NCBI GenBank assembly: GCA_039707655.1
Contig: CM077671.1
Coordinates: 369,397,220 to 369,461,219 of the forward strand
Source: Elymus sibiricus
Lineage: Eukaryota > Streptophyta > Magnoliopsida > Poales > Poaceae
Direction: 5' to 3'
Length of the DNA: 64,000 bases
This document shows positions 10,254 through 21,500 of this stretch, one piece after another. The number at the start of each line of letters is the position of its first letter. Positions within the stretch are counted from its first letter, which is position 1. The notes under the pieces are model-generated. The model searched no databases and was not told the origin of the DNA. It worked only from the letters and a program-made list of their open reading frames with translations. A program made the position numbers and the translations under genes.

Positions 10254-11338
10254 CGCTGCGTTTGGATGTCTGTATTGGAGACCTATGTATTGTATTGGTT
10301 TCAATTCCAATTCAGCCACGAAATTGTAATGGACACGAATACGAATTCGGTTGTTTGGGTGTTAACTGAATTGGCTTACGGAATCCTACTAAGGTTTCAA
10401 TACGGAATCATGTTTGGATGTCAAACTATGGAATTGCATTGTAAAATTAGTATATGCATCAAAAGAGAAGTTGTATAATGTTTGACTACAATTGGAACAT
10501 TATATAGCAAAAGAAAATTATCAAATATTCTTGAAATCTTATTGGTTCACAAAATCCATCATATCACACATTATAATGTTTGACCAGCATGCATCATATC
10601 ACACAAAATCCATCATATTCATACTATCATACACAATCTGGTACGTTCACAAAAGAATACCAGATTGTGATGGAGCAAGGGAAGAAGGGGATGGCTGGAG
10701 CTAGGGAAGAAGGCTCCGGTGGCACTGAGGGCCACTATGGCTAGAGAAGAAGGGGCAGCTGTGGAGGACCGAGGGAGAAGAGATGGGCTCTGACGGGAAG
10801 GAAGGGAAGGGCAAGCGCGGGAGGGAGAAGAGATGGCCACCGCAGGGCCGGAGCCGTCATCGGAGGGGACTGCAGCCGTCGGCAGGTCAGATGGGATCTG
10901 GCCGCGGCGGGCAAGTCTGGAGAGAACGGGAAGGGGCGGCGCCGGAGGAGGGGAAGGGCCGACGGCGGAGAAAGAAGCGAATGGAGGGACGACCACCATA
11001 CCTACAGCCGCCGTGGTCGATTTGACTGGGCGTCGCCGTCGATCTGCAAGGGCGAGCGCAGCTCTCTTCCCTCGTTCCCTTCTGTTGTGTCTCACGATGG
11101 AGGGAGGAAAGAAAGAAAGGCCCGAAACGTTTTGTTTTGCGGGAGCGAGGCAATTCAGCCGAAATCGGAGGTCCAGCCCTCCGAATTGCCGCGAGGGGTG
11201 GGCGCATGCAAGCGAAAATGAGTGCGTATTCGTTTCCGTTTCAGACCATTGTTTCAGAGTACATCCAAACACCTGTATTGGGGTTAGTTCAATACCAAAT
11301 CCAATTCGACGGCCCAATACAGACATCCAAACGCAGCG
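10254..11338. mobile_element. Non-autonomous TIR transposon, PIF/Harbinger-like
   Basis: Perfect 25-bp terminal inverted repeats: the left end begins CGCTGCGTTTGGATG and the right end finishes with its exact complement, CATCCAAACGCAGCG. A 3-bp duplication TTA flanks both sides (10251-10253 and 11339-11341), which fits the TWA target of PIF/Harbinger elements, and a GTTTGG core in the terminus is common there too. No transposase with a DDE motif is visible. The GC-rich interior (about 10730-11200) has overlapping frames on both strands, including 235 codons on minus (10619-11326), probably captured genomic DNA or chance openness. Superfamily is inferred from the TSD only. Confidence 0.8.
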
Positions 11339-11341
11339 TTA

Positions 11342-11749
11342 CAGAAATGGCAGAGCTTCTACATTGTTATAAAATAGGCTAGATGATACCCTGCATGTTG
11401 TTGCTGAAATTAACTGAAACATGTTTGGATATGCTCAGGAACACAATAACTCAAAATATGAATCGAAAAATGGTATCTAGGAATTGAGGTGTCATGTATC
11501 TTTGATTGTTGTAGAAACTAAAAGCAAGAATACTGTAAAGTCGTGGTGTAGATGTTAAATAGAAAACACAAGAATAGTAGACACGAAGAAAAGAAAACAG
11601 TGTTCCTATATAATAGCCCTGTTAAGATAGCAATTATACAGGAAAGTATATAAAAATCATAGATAGTGATTCTTTGTTCCAAACTATACAAAGAAAAAAA
11701 ATCTTATAAGAATCAGATTCTCGATGTGTTCTTTTCTTGTTCCAAATGT
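11342..11749. other. No feature recognised
   Basis: AT-rich sequence between the Harbinger-like element and retrotransposon E1. Bases 11750-11754 (GTCCT) are the left target-site duplication of E1. Confidence 0.5.
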
Positions 11750-11754
11750 GTCCT

Positions 11755-12334
11755 TGTCGTGGGAACAAGCCTGACAGTAGAAGGTAGGGGTACGAAAGGA
11801 GAGGGCAGAGTCTTAGCTACGGCGAGATTGTACGCAAGAATGTGTGAGTTCAGGCCCCTCTCGTGGAGGTAACAACCCTACGTCTCAGGTGCTCGGGAGC
11901 TTCTTGTCGAGTGTAATGCTTGCGTTGTTACAGGGGGTGCGAACCCTTGTGCCAGAGGGGAGGGGCGGCTTATATAGAGTGCGCTACCCCTCATAAGTGT
12001 CCGGCATCCAAGGGTTAAATCGTGGTCATAAAGAGGTGTACGTTACTGGTAACGTACGCCATAAATGCTAGTAATGGTCTTGATGAATGCTGGTCCGTTA
12101 GCCTCCCTGGGGTGACTTCTGGACTCCTGTGGTCGACTGTCTTCTAATCATGTCGAGTGAAAAGGTAGTCGTCGAGTGAAAGGTATCTCCGAGTGTATAT
12201 TGTCGAGTGACTTATGCTTCTTGGCTATTTCAGTTGGAGACTTCCTTGTAGCCCTTAAGCTTTCTGGGGCAGTGTCCTTAGGTAGGGTATGTAGGTCAGG
12301 CCTATGACCCTACCCTAGGTACATATCCCCATCA
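11755..12334 (-). repeat. E1 3' LTR
   Basis: On the minus strand it begins TGATGGGG and ends CCACGACA (TG...CA). TATA motif CTATATAAG lies at 11969-11979 (complement), and a perfect 9-bp-arm palindrome with ACGT cores at 12038-12057 sits about 60 bp upstream of it. Five CGAGTG/CACTCG hexamers are present. It differs from the other LTR at two sites. Confidence 0.95.
11969..11979 (-). promoter_or_regulatory. E1 LTR TATA box (3' LTR copy; 5' LTR copy at 24926-24936)
   Basis: Minus-strand CTCTATATAAG in a GC-rich surrounding, the expected core promoter of the genomic RNA. The functional copy is the one in the 5' LTR at 24926-24936. The same motif in the same context occurs in the E2 LTRs (43204-43210 and 55720-55727). 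Confidence 0.8.
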
Positions 12335-12349
12335 TTAGCCCCCGAATGG
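12335..12349 (-). other. E1 polypurine tract
   Basis: On minus the bases just before the 3' LTR read CCATTCGGGGGCTAA, a purine-rich primer site for plus-strand DNA synthesis. E2 has the same motif with one change and E3 has a close match. Confidence 0.85.
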
Positions 12350-12763
12350 ATCGGGGTTCGAGGGTAAAAAGGTGTCAATGCAGGTTCAGACTAGACACAA
12401 AAATTCCGAGTGTATCTTGAGGCTTTCCCGAAATCTGCGTCGATTGAAACCTTGACCGTTTGCCCTGATCAATTCCGTCTTGAAGTTACCCGAGTAAAAC
12501 TGAGCTTGAAAACTGGTCCGAGTGAAACTGGTAAATCTTCTGGCGAAATAGTTCGCTCCACCGGGTCCGAATGTTGCGGGTTTCGAAATTTGGATAAGAG
12601 CGCTCGCGCGCGCGTGGAGCGGAGATGGCGTAACTGCTAAGGCAAGTGCAGGAACGACGCCTCGATTAACGCGCCGCCCATATCGCCACGTATCGCTCCT
12701 CCTCTGATTTCGGGATATCCAGAGATCCGGCTGGCCCGCAGGTCAGTGGCTCACATGAGTGGG
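12350..12763. other. E1 internal non-coding segment upstream of the antisense gene
   Basis: About 410 bp between the polypurine tract and the TATA box of the plus-strand gene. No ORF of note. Several CGAGTG hexamers occur. It probably holds the upstream promoter of the antisense gene. Confidence 0.5.
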
Positions 12764-12769
12764 TATAAG
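12764..12769 (+). promoter_or_regulatory. TATA box of the E1 antisense gene
   Basis: TATAAG about 100 bp upstream of the ATG at 12867. E2 has ATAAAAG at the matching distance (54944-54950, minus) and E3 has ATAAAAAG (37141-37148), so a dedicated promoter for this gene is conserved in all three elements. Confidence 0.65.
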
Positions 12770-12866
12770 AGGCGACGACGCCGGCGCTGGCACAGTACTT
12801 TTCCCCCAAATCCACTCTTCTCCCCCTCTTCCTCCGCCCCGATCTGCTTCGCTGACCGCCGCCGCC

Positions 12867-15800
12867 ATGACGAAAGGCAAGACGGAGAAGCTCGAGCGCG
12901 CCAAGAAAGGAGGCTCCAAGGCGAAGAAGCCGTCGGGAGCTCGGTCGACGGTGCCGCCGGGGTGGATCCAGGGGGATTTCCTTCAATCGACTGTCACGGC
13001 GGACGATGTGAACAACCTCGTCGTCGACGGGTTGATTGCTGCGGATTCCTGGAGGTTGCCGAAGGGAGAGGTCGAGCCGGAGCCACGCGATGGGGAGAGA
13101 GTTATGCTTCTCACCCACATCGAGCGAGGTTTCTCTATGCCTCCCCACCCGTTCTTCCGTGCGTTCTTGAACTATTTTGGAGCGCAGCTCCACCACCTTC
13201 CGCCGAATGCAGTAGCTTATCTTTCCTGCTTCATTACCTTGTGCGAATGTTTCCTGGGCTGTCCCCCACATTGGGGTCTGTTCAAACATATATTCTCTGT
13301 CCGATCTCAAGCCGTCAAGAAAGCCAATCCCAAAGATAGCAAAACCCATGTGATCCAAATGTGTGGTGGACTAGGGATCCAGAAGAGAGGTAGGAGTGGA
13401 TTCTCCTCTATGACCTTTCCTGATTCCGTTCGGGGTTGGCAGTCGACTTGGTTTTACTGCAAGGATGTAGCATCACCGAATATGTCGACTGGACTTCCCC
13501 CCTTTACCTTGGATCGACCTGTTACTCCCAAACCTCTGTATGTGACGAAGGTAGAGAAAATCCAAGTAGGAATCTTAGTGAACGCCATATCCGAACTGAT
13601 CCGCGGGGGAGTGACTGGTTTGGACCTCCTTGAAACATTTCTGAGTCGACGAATCCAGCCCCTCCAAGCTCGGGATCACACCATGTGGCATTATTCGGGC
13701 CCTGAGGATACCACTCGGACTCATCCTGAGGAAGTTTCCGATCAGACCGTTTCTCAGTGGCTCAGAAGCATCACTGGAGCCTGTGATAACCCAGAAGGAT
13801 CCAAACGAATTCCGCCTTTCTCCGCTTTGAACCCGCCAAAGAACTTGGTGAGTTATATACTTGTCGATTGTTTTAGAACTTTGCCGAATAAATGAATCTT
13901 CAGTCGACTGAACTTGAAGCTTGAGTCTTGCAGGCATTTACAAACATGTATTCGCCTGTGCCCAATGGAGGGCACCCTGAAGAAGAAGACGAAGGGAGCG
14001 TCGACGGCAGCGCTGACGGCGATTACGCCGACGATACCGAGAGCAGTGACGACGACCTGGATGAAGACGAGGTGGAGGTCCCTGTCCCTTCGCGTACCGA
14101 ACGTCGAGCCAAGCAGCAGAACGACCCGGAGGTCACCCCGAGCAAGACTGTGGCGTCGAGCACCCGGAACCCGAAGCGTGACCGTGTCGCGACATCGGGG
14201 TCGACTGAAAAGGCTGCGAAACAGCCCAAACCAGACGTGCCAAAGCCTCGGAAGGCCCTGCCCCGAATCAAGATTGCCGTGCCTGTTGCCTCCACATGAG
14301 TATTCATTTTCCTTGCTTCGCTGTTGAAGAACTTTATGTTGATGTTTGACCGAGTGAAATTTACTCGCCAGAGCTGCTACCTCCGTGACGTCGCCCCATC
14401 AGGATGATGGAGACCATATGGAAGTGGACACTCCTGATGCCGTCACCTCCCAACGGGGTATGACAACTCCACACTTTACTCTGCTTGCTGAAGAATAATT
14501 GTCGAGTATCTTGATTAACATTGTCGACTACAGCCGATGAAGTCATCGAACTGGAAGATGACGAGGAGCCACGGCGGGGAGCGGAGGGTGAAGCTGTGCT
14601 TCCGGAGGTTTCACGCGTGGGCACACGAGGACCACCGCCTGTCCAGACGCCCCATGGGACGACTGCTGCGACGCCTCCAACCCTCGTCGCTCCACTGTCG
14701 AGTGCTCCGCCGGCCACTTCTATTCTGGTGACTTCGACGCTTATTGGACAATCTCAGACACCTCCAGCCGCTCCAGTGACTACACCAGCACACTCGACTC
14801 CTGCGTATCCTTTGTACCACGTCCCGGAGGACCAAACCGGAGCTGCTAAGGAAGCCATGATCCAGGATGGGCAGATGATGTTGCGAACCAAGGAGGCGTA
14901 TGACGCTAGCAAGTTGGCCTATGATGCCAGCTCAGCGCTTCAGGCCAACGTCCGAGTAAGTGGTATTGTAAGTTCATTTCCGATTGAATTCTTGTATGTT
15001 TTGATTTTACACCCACTGGGGTGTTTTTCTTCGCTGGTAGACCAAGTAGTTTCTGGTCCAGTGGGGGCACTCTGAGTGCACCCACTGGGTGTAGTCCCCG
15101 AGACCGCTGTCGAATGACGAAGGCATCGGCGGGGGTCTTAATATTGTTTCCATTCAACAGGGCAGACCTTGTCGAGTAAATGTAGGTCCAGTGGGGGCAC
15201 GCTGAGTGCACCCACTGGGTGTAGTCCCCGAGACCGCCGTCGAGTGCTTGCTTCGGCGGGGGTCTGATAAAGACGATGTTCGGTTGTTTCTTCTTCCTTT
15301 TATACTCGGACAGGCCAGACCTGGTCGAGTGTTTTTGTTTCCAGTGGGGGCACGCTGAGTGCACCCACTGGGTGTAGTCCCCGAGACTACTGTCGATTGT
15401 TGACGATGGGCAGTAGTCTTTAGAACCATTCTGCAGGTTTCATGGACATCATTTCCATCAACCATGATATGACGCTTGTATAGGGTTGTGGGGTGGGGCG
15501 GCGGGCCGTCTTTCAGTCGGCTGCAGTTTGAACTTTTCCACTCGGGAGTAGAGAAATTATTATGTCGACTGAACCCTCATTTTTGCTGATTTCAGAAAGC
15601 CTGTGGACTCGGGACGAAGTACGTCGAGCTGGAGAAAGAAAAGAATCAACTTCTGCTGGATCTGGAGCTGACGAACAATAACCTGGACCGTGCACAGACC
15701 GAACTGAAGACTTTGGGAGGTAATCTTTGTTGATCAATTGTATTATCACTTTCGACTTCCGTCCTTTGAACCGAGTGAATCCACTCGAACAGACGTACGT

Positions 15801-16658
15801 GATGAGAACCGTCGTCTCCGAGTGCGCCTCAACAATGCTATTTCTTTAGATACCATGAAGAAGGCCCTCGAGGACAAGGACAAATCACTTGCTGATGCTC
15901 AGAAGGAAGCGAAGGAGAAAACCGCGGCTGCTGAGAAGAAACTTGCCGCAGCCAGTAAACTGGAAGAGGAGAATACCAAGCTCAAGCAGGAACGATCCGA
16001 ATGGATCAAAAAACTCGAAGTGCAGACCAAGAGTAAGACCGCTCTGGAGAAACACTTGGGAGAATTCGCGAAGAAAATGTTCAGCATGCTCGAAGGTAAC
16101 CTTCATCTGTCGAATGAATTTCTTTGGTTCTACCAGAATGATATCGTGATCACCTTTTCCCTTCCTCTTCATGCAGAATTCTGTCAAGACTTTGAGAAGG
16201 AAACCGAAGAGCTTGAACCCAATCTGGACCCCACGAAATCTCTTGTTGGAGATGCCGTGGCAATGGATATGTTTCGTCTCGAAGCTCGTCTCAAGAGCGT
16301 CCAAGGATTCATCGCTCGGCTGAGGGCTGCATTTGAGAAGGTCGACAATGAACTGTGGCCTGAAGATCCTCTCCAGACTGGCCTCGAGTCAATGATGACT
16401 CGGCTCGATGAGATTCCTGGTCGAGTGCAAGCATGGAAGAAATCTGCTGCCCGCTGTGGTGCTGACGTGGCACTTTCACTCGTCAGGGTTCATTGTAAGG
16501 AAGCCAGAGAGGACAAATTGAAGGATCTTCGAGTGACCAACACGAAGAAACTCAAATTTGAAGACTTCATGGAGACCTTCATCGATGCTGCCACCCGGAT
16601 CGCCGACGGAATTGACCTGGACACCTTCGTTGAGCCTTCAAGTCCTGCTGGGGCTTAA
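12867..16658 (+). CDS. E1 antisense accessory gene: Transposase_28-like domain plus coiled coils (spliced)
   Basis: Runs opposite to gag-pol. Predicted exons: 12867-13847, 13934-14295, 14372-14457, 14534-14955, 15596-15719, 15793-16095, 16177-16658. They join in one open frame ending at TAA 16656-16658. Start ATG has an ideal context (GCCGCCATGA). Exon 1 encodes a basic N-terminus, then the 'putative gypsy type transposon' domain (PF04195-like) with 'MPPHPFFRAFLNYFGAQLHH' and 'LCECFLGCPPHWGLF'. Exon 2 is Asp/Glu-rich then Lys/Arg-rich; exon 4 is Pro/Thr-rich with 'HVPEDQTGAAKEAM'; exons 5-7 are heptad-rich coiled coil. All sites fit GT-AG except the exon 2 donor, which reads ATGAGT where the E2 equivalent has GTAAGT, so splicing of intron 2 may be lost in this copy. 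Introns 1 and 4 carry CACTCG motifs. Function unknown; a DNA- or RNA-associated structural role is only inference. Confidence 0.75.
15058..15371 (+). repeat. Three 31-bp hairpin modules in intron 4 of the E1 antisense gene
   Basis: At 15058-15088, 15188-15218 and 15341-15371 the sequence CCAGTGGGGGCAC, a 5-nt loop, then GTGCACCCACTGG can fold with 13-bp arms and one mismatch. Each is followed by GTGTAGTCCCCGAGAC. Spacing is 130 and 153 bp. Matching modules occur in E2 at 51043, 52500 and 52661. Confidence 0.85.
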
Positions 16659-16844
16659 ATTGGTACTTTGCTTATGATAAAAAACTTTATTTGCCTCGGT
16701 ATGCCGAGTGTTGGTGTAACCGAGTAAACTTCGTTCAGGCCTTAAGCCTGAGAACTTCCCTTTCGCGCGAACAAGTTTCTGCTGCGCCGGAGATTTTAAT
16801 CTTACTCGCATTTCGCTTTCTGATATTTAGCTTGGCTGAATTTA

Positions 16845-18450
16845 TTTAATTCTCGAGTGAAACGGGTGTTCTGCACTCGAAAAAATTTGGGGCTTAGGCG
16901 AGGACTGGCTCGCAGCTAAGTCTCCGGGTGTATTGAACGTAATACACTCGGAAAAGTTTTGAACTTAGGCGAAACGGATTCGCAGCTAAGCCTCCGAGAG
17001 AGAGGATTGCTCTTCACTCGGAGTAATTTTCGAACTTAGACGAGGACTGGCTCGCAGCTAAGTCTCCGAGTGTATTGAATGCTATACACTCGGGAAAGTT
17101 TTGAACTTAGGCGAAACGGATTCGCAGCTAAGCCCCCGAGAGAGAGGATTGCTCTTCACTCGGAGTAATTTTTGAACTTAGACGAGGACTGGCTCGCAGC
17201 TAAGTCTCCGAGTGTATTGAATGTAATACACTTGGAAAAGTTTTGAACTTAGGCGAAACGGATTCGCAGCTAAGCCCCCGAGAGAGAGGATTACTCTTCA
17301 CTCGGAGTAATTTTTGAACTTAGACGAGGACTGGCTCGCAGCTAAGTCTCCGAGTGTATTGAATGTAATACACTCGGAAAAGTTTTGAACTTAGGCGAAA
17401 CGGATTCGCAGCTAAGCCCCCGAGAGAGAGGATTGCTCTTCACTCGGAGTAATTTTTGAACTTAGACGAGGACTGGCTCGCAGCTAAGTCTCCGAGTGTA
17501 TTGAATGTAATACACTCGGAAAAGTTTTGAACTTAGGCGAAACGGATTCGCAGCTAAGCCCCCGAGAGAGAGGATTGCTCTTCACTCGGAGTAATTTTTG
17601 AACTTAGACGAGGACTGGCTCGCAGCTAAGTCTCCGAGTGTATTGAATGTAATACACTCGGAAAAGTTTTGAACTTAGGCGAAACGGATTCGCAGCTAAG
17701 CCCCCGAGAGAGAGGATTGCTCTTCACTCGGAGTAATTTTTGAACTTAGACGAGGACTGGCTCGCAGCTAAGTCTCCGAGTGTATTGAATGTAATACACT
17801 CGGAAAAGTTTTGAACTTAGGCGAAACGGATTCGCAGCTAAGCCCCCGAGAGAGAGGATTGCTCTTCACTCGGAGTAATTTTTGAACTTAGACGAGGACT
17901 GGCTCGCAGCTAAGTCTCCGAGTGTATTGAATGTAATACACTCGGAAAAGTTTTGAACTTAGGCGAAACGGATTCGCAACTAAGCCCCCGAGAGAGAGGA
18001 TTGCTCTCCACTCGGAATAATTTTTGAACTTAGACGAGGACTGGCTCGCAGCTAAGTCTCCGAGTGTATTGAATGTAATACACTCGGAAAAGTTTTGAAC
18101 TTAGGCGAAACGGATTCGCAGCTAAGCCCCCGAGAGAGAGGATTGCTCTTCACTCGGAGTAATTTTTGAACTTAGACGAGGACTGGCTCGCAGCTAAGTC
18201 TCCGAGTGTATTGAATGTAATACACTCGGAAAAGTTTTGAACTTAGGCGAAACGGATTCGCAGCTAAGCCCCCGAGAGAGAGGATTGCTCTTCACTCGGA
18301 GTAATTTTTGAACTTAGACGAGGACTGGCTCGCAGCTAAGTCTCCGAGTGTATTGAATGTAATACACTCGGAAAAGTTTTGAACTTAGGCGAAACGGATT
18401 CGCAGCTAAGCCCCCGAGAGAGAGGATTGCTCTCCACTCGGAATAATTTT
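16845..18450 (+). repeat. E1 tandem array, 142-bp dimeric unit (11 copies)
   Basis: The landmark GAACTTAGGCGAAACGG starts at 16961, 17103, 17245, 17387, 17529, 17671, 17813, 17955, 18097, 18239 and 18381, exactly 142 bp apart. Each unit is two related 71-bp halves: one with AGGCGAAACGGATTCGC, the other with AGACGAGGACTGGCTCGC. Copies are nearly identical. One half contains a perfect 11-bp inverted repeat (CCGAGTGTATT / AATACACTCGG). The array lies between the ends of pol (minus) and of the antisense gene (plus), so both transcripts would converge on it. E2 has a ~71-bp monomer array at the same place. Confidence 0.95.
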
Positions 18451-18554
18451 GAATGTAAAACTGTGCGATCGGAATCGACAATAGACTGCAGTAGTCTTCA
18501 TTTAACCAATAACATCGTCTGGGATACTCTTATTACATCAGAACAATTCTGTTA

Positions 18555-21500
18555 TCAAGAATAAAAACGTCGAAGCAGGTCCGCATTCCAGGCGCGTGGC
18601 TCGTCAATATTCTTCTTCAAGTTGAAAAGATGGTACGCCCCGTTGTGAAGCACCTTGGTGATGACGAATGGGCCTTCCCATGCTGGGGCCAACTTATGAG
18701 GTCGCTGCTGATCCACTCGAAGCACCAAATCACCTTCATGAAACGAACGGCTCTTGACATGTCTTGCATGGAAGCGGCGAAGGTCTTGCTGATATGCAGT
18801 TGATCGGACCAGGGCCATCTCACGCTCCTCCTCCAAGAGATCTACTCCGTCTTGTCTCGCTTGCTCAGCTTCGTCTTCAGAGTAAAGATCCACTCGAGGA
18901 GAATTATGAAGGATGTCACTCGGCAGTATGGCTTCAGCTCCATATACCAGGAAGAAAGGAGTACGTCCAGTCGACCGGTTGGGAGTTGTCCTCAAGCCCC
19001 ACAGAACAGACGGTAACTCAGTGACCCAAGCTCCGGCAGCATGATCAAGATCTCGCATGAGCCGAGGCTTCAATCCTTGGAGGATAAGGCCATTCGCTCG
19101 CTCAGCTTGACCGTTTGACTGGGGGTGCGCAACGGACGTGTAATCCACCCGAGTGCCTTGAGAAGAGCAAAAGTACCTGAATTCTTTCGAGTCAAAGTTA
19201 GAACCATTGTCTGTAATGATACTGTGAGGGACCCCATACCGGAACGTTATCTCTTTTATGAATTTGATAGCAGTGCGGGCGTTCAGCTTCCTGATAGGTT
19301 TAGCTTCGATCCACTTAGTGAACTTGTCGACTGCAACCAGTAAATGAGTAAACCCACTCTGACCTGTTCTAAGGGGTCCAACCATATCCAAGCCCCACAT
19401 AGCGAACGGCCAGACGAGTGGAATGGTCTTCAAGGCAGACGCAGGTTTGTGTGACTGATTCGAGTAAAACTGACATCCTTCGCAGTGATCGACAATATCT
19501 TTAGCCATCTCATTGGCGCGTGGCCAGAAGAAACCAGCTCGGTAAGCTTTGGCAACAATCGTCCTAGAGGACGCATGATGGCCACAAGTTCCCGAGTGAA
19601 TCTCCTCCAGAATCAGTCGACCTTCTTCAGGAGAAATGCACCGTTGAGCTACGCCAGTCACACTTTCTCTGTAGAGTTGTTCGTTGATCACAGTGAAAGC
19701 CTTGGACCTGCGGACTATCTGTCGAGCTTCATCTTCATCATCTGGGAGTTCTCTTCTGAGAATGTACGCAATATATGGTACAGTCCAGTCGGGCGTGATT
19801 ACCAAAATCTCCATGACCAGATCAATGACAGCTGGGACATCAACTTCAGTCGGATCAGAAGCGCTCTTTGCTTGCGGGGGCTCTTCAGTAAAAGGATCCT
19901 CTTGCACCGAAGGAGAATGAATGTGTTCGAGAAATACATTGCTGGGGACAGGTTTCCGAGTGGACCCAATCTTTGCCAACTCATCAGCTGCTTGATTCTT
20001 CACTCGGGGAACATGATGGAGTTCCAAACCTTCAAATTTCTTCTCAAGTTTTCTTACTGCATTGCAGTATCCAGTCATAGCGGGGTTTCTGACATCCCAC
20101 TCTTTCATCACTTGATTAACCACCAAATCAGAATCACCATATACCATCAGACGACGGACGCCGAGTGAAATGGCCATACGCAATCCATACAAAAGTGCTT
20201 CATATTCAGCTTCATTGTTGGAGGAATCAAAGTGAATCTGTAAGACATAACTGAGCTTATCGCCTTTGGGGGATACCAGAACGACGCCAGCACCAGACCC
20301 ATTCAGCATCTTTGAACCATCAAAGAACATGGTCCAGTGTGCCGAGTGAAGTTGGACTGGCTGCTGCTGCTCAATCCACTCAGCGAGGAAATCAGCCAGC
20401 GCTTGAGATTTGATTGCTTTCTTCGCCTCAAACTTGATGTCAAGATGAAGGAGTTCAATAGCCCATTTGGCCACTCGACCAGTCGCGTCTCGATTATTGA
20501 GAATTTCAGATAACGGAGCATCACTGACGACTGAAATGGAGTGATCCTGAAAATAGTGTGCCACCTTCTTTGCAGTCAGATATATACCATATACGAGCTT
20601 CTGGTAATGTGGATATCTTTGCTTCGACGGAGTCAACACTTCAGAAATATAGTAGACCGGGCGTTGAACCTTGTAAGCCCTGCCTTCCTCTTCCCGCTCG
20701 ACAGTTAGCACTGTACTGACGACCTGATTAGTGGCCGCGATGTACAATAACAATGGTTCTTTGCTGTGCGGAGCAGCAAGCACCGGCTGGGTGGTAAGCA
20801 GGGCTTTGAGCTCGACAAACGCTGCTTCAGCTTCTGGAGTCCACTCAAATGTATCAGACTTTTTCATCAGTCGGTATAAAGGCAGTGCCTTCTCACCGAG
20901 ACGAGAAATGAATCGACTCAATGCTGCCAAGCAACCTGTGAGCTTCTGGACATCGTGCACACGCTCTGGTCTTTTCATTCGGATGATGGCGCCGATCTTC
21001 TCAGGGTTAACGTCGATTCCTTTCTCGGAAACGAGAAAACCGAGTAATTTGCCACCGGGAACGCCGAAAGTGCACTTAGTCGGATTTAGCTTAATATCAT
21101 ACCTCCTCAAATTGGCGAATGTTTCAGCCAAGTCAGACAACAGGTCGGAACCTTTGCGAGACTTGACTACGATATCATCCATATAAGCTTCGATGTTCCG
21201 AGGGATCTGATCGAGCAAACACTTCTGAATCATGCGCATGAAAGTAGCGCCAGCATTCTTCAAACCAAAAGGCATGGTGATATAACAAAAACACCCGAAA
21301 GGGGTGATGAAGGCTGTCTTTATTTCATCTGGGCCAAACAGACGGATCTGATGGTAGCGAGAATAAGCATCAAGAAAAGATAAACGCTCGCATCCCGCAG
21401 TTGAGTCGACAATCTGATCAATGCGGGGGAGCGGGAAATGATCTTTCGGGCAGACCCGATTGATATGCTTGAAATCAATACACATGCGAAGAGACTTGTC

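Noticed and set aside
10619..11326. 235-codon minus-strand frame in the Harbinger-like element
   Set aside because: Runs almost the length of the right half of the element including its terminus, Ser/Pro/Arg-rich, with equally open overlapping plus frames; no known motif.
16845..18450. Regular repeats resembling a CRISPR array or a centromeric satellite
   Set aside because: The repeats are contiguous without unique spacers, and lie inside a defined LTR retrotransposon; eukaryotic context excludes CRISPR.
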